Of a DNA stretch of 64,000 nt, positions 58,152 to 64,000 are shown piece by piece. The stretch's first letter is position 1; each line of letters begins with the position of its first letter. A model generated the notes under the pieces. That model saw only the letters and a list, made by a program, of their open reading frames with translations. It had not been told where the DNA came from and made no database searches. The position numbers and the translations under genes are program-made. This stretch comes from Hyaloperonospora brassicae. Its lineage: Eukaryota > Oomycota > Peronosporomycetes > Peronosporales > Peronosporaceae. The DNA lies in the NCBI GenBank assembly GCA_947650285.1, contig CANTFL010001048.1, forward strand, positions 1 to 64,000, given 5' to 3'.

Positions 58152-59809
58152 TCAGTTCTTCAAGCCGATTGCGCGGAGTTGAGTGACCGTGCGGTTATGG
58201 TAGGTGTATGTGTACCCATTCTCCACGCTGAACACGAGATACAGCTCCTCTCCCCTATATGCATCTTTATTGACGAGGCGGGCCTTCACCATGGTCCCAT
58301 CTCGGAGCCATCGACCAACCCATGGATCCTCGTCAGGATCGTACTTAATGCACTGGCCATTCTCCAACACACCGGTGACTGTCACACGACCGGAAGGCTC
58401 CACTACCACCTCAGACGCAGCGCTGCCACGATTGTCCGGAGCTTGTGCATCACTGTAGCTTGTATCACACATAATGACATCCTCAAAAAGCACTGCATCG
58501 ACACTGTGACCTGCATTTGCCCGACAGGTATCACGTTGCTGATGGGGTTGCTTCACGACCGTTGGGCAGTTGCCGTGGGGTGTATGGCCAATAATCACAC
58601 GTCGGATCCCGCTTTCGGACAGTAATGACGCAATCTTGTCCGGAAGCGGAGTTGGCATGCCCGACGCCAACAGATGGCGGCCGACCACGACACTGCCAGT
58701 ATAGTTGGGCACGACGTATTTGAGCAATCCGTTGCCCCCGCGAGACGAATGGTCGTCGTTCCAGTTAGGTTGGTCAATCCACTCCTGAATTTGGTCTCGG
58801 TACCACGCATTTAGTCCATCCACCCATTCCGATACCGCCTCGAACCGCTTCGACGGCTCGTTGGGTACTCGGCCCAGCGCAGACAAGCTAGCATCTTCGT
58901 CACCGTTGATGATACCGCCGTGCACGAACAGTGTCTGGTGGGCCACAAATGCCAGACTGCCGTGCACTAAATATTCACGCACCACGCCTCCTTCCTTCAC
59001 ACTATCTATGTACGACTTCACGACATCTTCGTCCATTATTTCCTTGGCGTTTTCGACCTCTCGACGCGATGCCAGCTCTGTCCGCCGACGATCAAAATCT
59101 CCCTGTGACCCCATCGTGTGCTCTAGCATCCATTTCAAACGGTTCGTCTTGGTATTCACAGTCTCAATGTCACCATCCTCCATCACGTGTCCATCATATA
59201 TCGCTACTTGTTCCTCCAGAAATGTTTTCAAAGTCGTTCGTTTGCTTTCGGGCACCCACGTCGGACTTTCAAGGACCTCTTCAAACCGAATCAATGATAC
59301 ACAACACCTTTTTAGCACCTCACACATACCACGTCAAAGCAAAAGATCCATTAACCTTGAGCCATTGCGTGCAAGTCCATCTCCGTGTCGTGCAATTCCG
59401 ACGTGAACCGCATTTTATTCGCATCACGGTTGCCCACCAGTAACACGACGCGGTCGGGGTACCGTTTCTTGAGCTTCACCAGCTGCTCGTAGCACCTTTT
59501 TGGACAGAGCGTATAGCGTACTTATGTGAGCGACTGTGCGTCCACAAACCAAACACATGGCCCAGTTGCGCCACACCTGAGCGTACGGTCGCCTTTGTCC
59601 CCAGCGTCGCCTCCAAAGACCAGCATACAGTTATCACGGAGCTCCAGCGTCTCATCTCTTGTACCTTCTGACAGCAGCTGCAGACACGACGACTGCTTCA
59701 CTACGTTGCGCACATACTGCCAGTTCCCCTCAACGTCCGTGAGCAGCGCCACGCGCGCCGCGGCAGCCGTCTTCATTCCTCCCAACAGGGGGAGCAGCCA
59801 CGGTTTCAT
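58152..59809 (-). CDS. Divergent calcineurin-like metallophosphoesterase
   Basis: Exons 59809-59577, 59495-59356 and about 59278-58152 give about 499 residues. The start is ATG at 59809 (MKPWLLPLLGGMKTAAAARV); the open frame goes two codons further only from a TTG. Metal-binding motifs are in family order but altered: ALLTDVEGNW (usual D-x-H), VFGGDAGDKGDRT (usual GDxxDRG), LLVGNRDANK (usual GNHD), LFVHGGI and VIIGHTPHGNCP. This variant suggests a protein-phosphatase-like or nucleotide-phosphoesterase subfamily; the substrate cannot be told. The hydrophobic start may be a weak signal anchor. Exon 2 joins across DRTLR|CYEQL. The third exon's acceptor (GAAG|AG) is the least certain, chosen because it restores frame into VLESPTWVPESKR. 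It lies head to head with SNRNP35. Confidence 0.85.
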
Positions 59810-59874
59810 GATCAATTAAGAAGGTACTGGCTTTTTAGCCAATCACACACGCATCCATCTCTGCAGTCTGCCAC
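59810..59874. promoter_or_regulatory. 65-bp shared region between head-to-head start codons
   Basis: The ATGs of the phosphoesterase (minus, 59809) and SNRNP35 (plus, 59875) are only 65 bp apart. Both promoters and 5' leaders must therefore overlap here or extend into the partner's coding sequence. It contains an AATTAAG stretch and ACACACG, but no TATA box in an expected place. Bidirectional use is inferred from position. Confidence 0.6.
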
Positions 59875-60432
59875 ATGACCCACCACCACCGCGCGCGTCC
59901 GAGGCCGCCGCATGACCGACGCCAGTTCTGGTTCGCTGAGGAGTACGACCCGATCCAAGTGGGCAGCATCGACGGGACCGATCCCATAGCGCATGACAAA
60001 GGACTTGTGCGGGCTCTAAGCGCTCGCTACGAGGCGCACAACGATAAACAGATCCAGGGCGATCCGTACGCGACGCTATTTGTCGCTCGTCTGCACTATG
60101 ACACGGTAGACGAGACGCTCTGGGAGTTCTTTGGTGCATACGGATCCATTCGCCGTCTGCGTCTTGTGCGGGACAAAACGACAGGCAAGTCCAAGGGCTA
60201 TGCCTTCGTCGAGTTTGAACGCGAGAGGGACTTTGAACGGGCGTACCGACACGCCCATCGACGTGTGCTCGACGGCGCGACTATCTTGGTCGATTTTGAA
60301 CGCTGTCGGGTCATGAAGGCGTGGAAACCACGTCGTCTTGGCGGTGGCTTGGGAGGAAAAAAAGAGTCGGGCCAACTACGTTTTGGCGGGAGGGACCGAC
60401 CGTTTAGACCGCCGAGAATCAGTTCCCGCTGA
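59875..60432 (+). CDS. SNRNP35: U11/U12 snRNP 35-kDa protein
   Basis: Intronless, 185 residues. The N-terminal EEYDPIQVGSIDGTDPIAHD matches the family's EYDP-GSIDGTD block. The RRM is at about 67-143, with RNP2 LFVARL and RNP1 KGYAFVEF. It is followed by RRLGGGLGGKKESGQLRFG and GRDRPFR at about 153-178, the hallmark that separates this protein from U1-70K. The ATG at 59875 is the only start giving the conserved N-terminus. It is a component of the U11/U12 di-snRNP that recognises U12-type introns, so the organism probably keeps a minor spliceosome. The animal Arg/Ser-rich tail is missing; the protein ends soon after the hallmark. Confidence 0.95.
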   Translation: MTHHHRARPRPPHDRRQFWFAEEYDPIQVGSIDGTDPIAHDKGLVRALSARYEAHNDKQIQGDPYATLFVARLHYDTVDETLWEFFGAYGSIRRLRLVRDKTTGKSKGYAFVEFERERDFERAYRHAHRRVLDGATILVDFERCRVMKAWKPRRLGGGLGGKKESGQLRFGGRDRPFRPPRISSR

Positions 60433-61598
60433 CGTGCGACTGTGGTGGTAGGCAGAGTGTCAGTCGAAGTGGAATTCCCTCGATGCTTATGTCGCGCCAC
60501 CCTGTAGTCCTTAGCAGCAATTACTTGACAGCTGTTCTCGCTCTGGCTGTGTTGCTACGCCGTGTGAACAAGCTCACACCTCCAAGCACTACTGGCTTGC
60601 GGGCTAAGGAAAAGCCACCCTACACTGAACGTCGCGCGTTGAGTGAACAAGTAACTTCATGCTTTGAGTTTGCAGCGGGCACATTAACGAAAGCAGTCCT
60701 GTCTTCGTTCGACTGAAAAGGCTACTACTAGTCAATATCCAGTCGATTTCGAAAGCATCTCGTTCAGGAAGCGCAGACGTGACCACTTTGCCGGCTTTGA
60801 CGACAATCTATCAATCACCTCATCGACGATCTCAAGGCGATCACGTGGAAAAAGTATGTGAGATTCTAGTTGTTGTAACCCTTGTGCTGAATAGTGCACA
60901 GATCAGCCGTTCGCAATAACTAGTTGCAAGTAAATTGTATATTGGCATTGAACCTCAACGTCGATTTCACGTGGTAATTTCAGCACTTTTGCGTCATGTT
61001 TGTCGCCGCTATTGGCGTGCACTGGCTCCTTCGGATTGGTTTACAGTCGGCTTCATAGACACTCACCTACAACCAGCTTGGCGCGAAAGTATGGCGTCTA
61101 TCTCGTTAGTCCACGCACATACTTCAATTGACGTTATCTTTATGAACGCGTTCAGACCAACTACGTAATTAGAAAAGGGAGTAGAGAGGAGTAAACACAT
61201 ACGACTGATGCCAGGCAAATGTGCATTCGTAAGCATCGAATACATCCTCGATAAATCCTTATTATTTACCATGGCAATCTAAAGTTGAATAACGTCACAG
61301 AATGGTTTATTACCGAAAATAGAGACCGTAAGAAAAAGTTACTGTTCGTCTTGAAGCAAGCGCCAAATTGGACGATTTAACAAAAAAAACTAGGACCAAT
61401 AAGAGCTCTATTTATTTGAGGTCTTAAAAAGCTGAGCGAGCGAATATAGGCGAGAGTGCGCCCAGCACAAAAATCACGAAAATACCACAAACAATTGGCA
61501 CCACCCAGCTTTTGCCGAAATTTACCATGTGAAAATGCAGTCTTAATCTGGGATGATTGCTATACGTTTATATTCTGCAAGTTCTCACGCGTGAAGAG
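60433..61598. other. Intergenic, SNRNP35 to transposase relic
   Basis: Two plus frames of 77 codons (60483-60716 and 60935-61168) have no recognisable motif. The first starts with a mildly hydrophobic stretch. I call neither a gene. Confidence 0.5.
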
Positions 61599-63354
61599 TC
61601 ATCGGTTCACGTCAATAGTCTTGCGTCGCTTACGAGAATTAGTAGAGGACGCAAGAAGCGCCAGAATATTGGTCTGCACGACCTCTCTGACTTTGAGCCA
61701 AGAGGGCAACTCGACGTCCTTAACGCATCCGCCATCTTGAAACAGCTTGAGCCGACGCTGCTGTTGCGGCAGTGATACTGGCCAGAGTCCGCACGCTCTA
61801 AAGACAGAGACCACATTGGCAAGCTTGTCCACGATGGCATTGATCCACGCGGTGCTTACCAATCGAATGGATGTTTTTCGCGAGATGGAGCATTCGCCCC
61901 CAATCAGGTTGTACTCGCGAATCACGGCATCGATGCTGGACTTGAAAGGCTTGAATACATCCACGTCTAGCGATTGCAGGAGGTGGGCTGCGTTCGCTGG
62001 TAGGACAACGAGGATGATCTTGAGCCGCACCGCTTCGCGTACAATTTCGCCGCTGTCGTGACTGCTGCAGCCGTCATATATTGTATCAGCGGTCGCTGGA
62101 CAGCATTAGGCACGGCGCCCGACAAGTGGGGATGTCATCGTATAAATCCCGCGCTGTCCATGCACCACCGATGAGCGGTCGTAAAAGCAGCACCCAGGAT
62201 GTTGCACGTATCCAACACGTCGCGTGTGACGCGCTCACCTGGTAAAATGAACAGCGGTTGTAACGGGGCAGCCCGTTACATGGAATTGTCACTTTAGAGA
62301 GAGTGACAATTAGGAATATTATGTTGAATATTTTTTTAACAATATTACCAAAGTGGTGATATTGAAGGGTCGACCAAAGAGTCTGTTCATTGGTTGATAT
62401 CTTGACGATATCAACCCACCAATCGCTGCAAGACGCGCGCAATGAGTGGTGACGAGACGTCACCATACACTCAGTTATATTAGCATAATTAAGTTAAGTC
62501 AAATAGAGAGACAGTAGTTAAAAGACTTAATTATAATAATAGAACAGTTCTGCTTTTCCCTTATCTACGCTTCCTCGTTCGCCTCGTGTACGTCTGTCGG
62601 GCGCACCAAAACCCTTGCGTTAAGTTCACGCAAGGGTGTGCCCCGTTACAGCGGTGGGAAAACGAAGCACGCCACCGACGCGCACGCGACGATGGTGAGG
62701 TAGAAGATGCAATGTGCGGACCTGCTCTACACGTTTTGCGAGCCTTTGACCAAGGTCACCTTCGTCTGCCTGCTCTTCTGAGAAAACCTTGTCTCATCCA
62801 TGTTGAACAATCGATCCAGACTTGCATTGCACTCGATGATGTGCTTCATGTACTCGCTGAAGAACTCCCGTTGACCGTCAATGGAACTTCGTTCCGAGGA
62901 CGCTTGATAGCCTGACTGTCGCGTAACGACAAATCCGGATGACGCTTAAGGAAGCATTACTCATCGTATTGTAATAAATCAGGTTCTCCGCGTCACACCG
63001 TACTTGGCCCGGCATATGTCGTTTGCCTTAGCCAGAACTACCTCACGATTAGCTGACAGGTCATTCTCCTGCATTCCAACCACCCAGTCACGAAAATCAC
63101 CCCCTATTTTCCCCTAGTATTGGTGGCGGCGCAGGCTTTCGTAGCACCACTCCGTTTTTAAGGGTGTTGGCTCGATGCCGAATCCTTCGCTCCAGAATGT
63201 CATGATATTAGTTACAAACGCGGCCGATCTTGGCGCCCGCGGCAAGCACGCGCGCAGCGGCTTCCAGGTCTTCGGCTGAGTACTTCTTTCGCCCTGCAGA
63301 CGACATGATGGCCTTCTTGCTCTCCCGACCCCTTTTCCGCGCTCCACGTCTCAT
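61599..63354 (-). pseudogene. pogo/Tigger-like DDE transposase, dead, split by a solo LTR
   Basis: From ATG at 63354 (or in-frame 63306): a helix-turn-helix of Psq type (GRKKYSAEDLEAAARVLAAG, then RVCN, a stop, and IRHRANTLKNGVVLRKP). After further stops come IKRPRNEV-like and NMDETRFSQKS-like traces (about 62900-62780) and FVFPP. The insertion follows. Then come PLFILPGERVTRDVLDTCNI (compare FILPG-RV), DSAGFIR, and, after a frame change, IILVVLPANAAHLLQSLDVD with VFKPFKS (62030-61930, the conserved block before the last catalytic Asp). The C-terminal tail is basic and ends at 61599. Multiple stops and frame changes mean no active enzyme. I did not find clear terminal inverted repeats. Confidence 0.85.
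62259..62650. mobile_element. Solo LTR of a Ty3/gypsy-type element, 392 bp
   Basis: Begins TGTAACGGGGC and ends GCCCCGTTACA, i.e. TG...CA with 11-bp perfect inverted ends. It is flanked by a 5-bp target-site duplication GCGGT (62254-62258 and 62651-62655), as gypsy integrases make. Removing the element and one copy of the duplication joins the transposase halves at PPLFILPG. No internal retroelement sequence remains, as after LTR-LTR recombination. Intact ends and identical duplications suggest a younger event than the nearby relics. Orientation is not certain from the ends alone. Confidence 0.9.
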
Positions 63355-64000
63355 CTAGACGGTCTGGCACGACACGTCTCGGCAATAAATTGGGTAATCC
63401 ACGCGACAGACAATCACAAAATACTGATCCTTACCAAACGAGCTGTGATTGGCAGAAATATGTTTTGGCAATAATTTGAGTCATCGGCAACAAACCGTTC
63501 CGCTACGTTGCGCTGATAAAACTTTGCCGTATATTCTAAGCCATCTTGATCGATTTGGTAGATTCATGTACTCGCATCAAATTGGTCACAAAAACGGGTC
63601 GGTGTGTCTCTTAAATGATTAATCGTGCTCTAAAAAATTTCTACGCTGCATTCAAACAAGGATGAATACCGATCACAATGAAAAAAATCACACCAAACTT
63701 CGTGCAAAACCAACCGATATTTAGGAGGTAAATGGCATCTATTCCCGACAATAACAATGACAGCAGAAAATTAAATAACGCAAATTGCACCACAAGAAGA
63801 GAAAAAACCCATGCACGTTTTTTCTGATTACTTGGTACGTTTGTCGTACCAGGTGGGCCATTTTTTATTCTCGGAACAATGTCGCGCGTTTTCTTTGTCC
63901 TGGGTTTATTTGTATTGTGCAGGTCAAGCTGCATCGGTGCTATTTAAATCTGAGACTTTATATCGCAGGCAAACCGGTGCCTTCTGAATTACACTGCTAA
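63355..64000. other. Window end, possible second transposon fragment
   Basis: A 97-codon minus frame (63934-63641) starts with KTRDIVPRIKNGPPGTTNVP, which may be the N-terminus of another pogo-like transposase, and then turns hydrophobic. Too little to call. No other feature. Confidence 0.35.

Noticed and set aside
1..64000. CRISPR arrays, rRNA genes, bacterial operons, riboswitches
   Set aside because: No spaced direct repeats, no rRNA-like sequence, and the gene structure is plainly eukaryotic nuclear.

Overview
The window looks like chromosomal DNA of an oomycete, probably a Peronosporales species (Phytophthora or a downy mildew). The protein-coding genes are typical eukaryotic ones with few or very short introns (about 39-360 nt). 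Intact, compactly packed housekeeping genes alternate with stretches of decayed transposons. The taxonomic call is an inference from gene content and element types; no marker gene settles it.

Layout. 1-3.24 kb: a scrap of Ty3/gypsy reverse transcriptase joined to a decayed, 5'-truncated LINE. 4.67-8.95 kb (-): a class I-like phosphatidylinositol 3-kinase with two PH domains. 8.95-14.4 kb: no intact gene, possible traces of one decayed minus-strand gene. 14.4-15.8 kb (+): bestrophin-family channel. 16.6-17.7 kb (+): five-exon COA7-like mitochondrial Sel1-repeat protein. 18.7-19.85 kb (-): decayed intron-containing gene. 20.3-22.5 kb (+): NOL10/ENP2 ribosome-biogenesis WD40 protein. 23.8-24.5 kb (+): ribosomal protein L35. 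24.6-26.6 kb (-): RAD51B-like recombination ATPase in 11 exons. 27.8-28.3 kb (+): 88-residue, three-exon, probably mitochondrial basic protein. 28.6-35.3 kb (-): p300/CBP-type histone acetyltransferase.

35.3-58.1 kb has no intact gene. From about 39.7 kb it is visibly AT-rich and holds badly mutated Ty3/gypsy pieces (RT, RNase H, integrase), an old LTR, a possible Crinkler/P-loop ATPase relic and a tRNA-like sequence. 58.15-60.4 kb carries two intact genes head to head, 65 bp apart: a divergent calcineurin-like phosphoesterase (-) and the minor-spliceosome protein SNRNP35 (+). 61.6-63.4 kb is a dead pogo-like transposase split by a solo LTR with a clean 5-bp target-site duplication.

The intact genes form no operon-like pathway. 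They cover signalling (PI3K, phosphoesterase), ion transport (bestrophin), chromatin (p300/CBP), DNA repair (RAD51B), translation and ribosome assembly (RPL35, NOL10), mitochondrial maintenance (COA7, the small basic protein) and U12-type splicing (SNRNP35). I reconstructed exons by eye from splice signals, reading phase and remembered family sequence; no alignment was run. I found no convincing, wholly undescribed system. The best leads are the genes hidden by introns, the PI3K architecture, the hairpin in the RPL35 intron and the nested transposon history.
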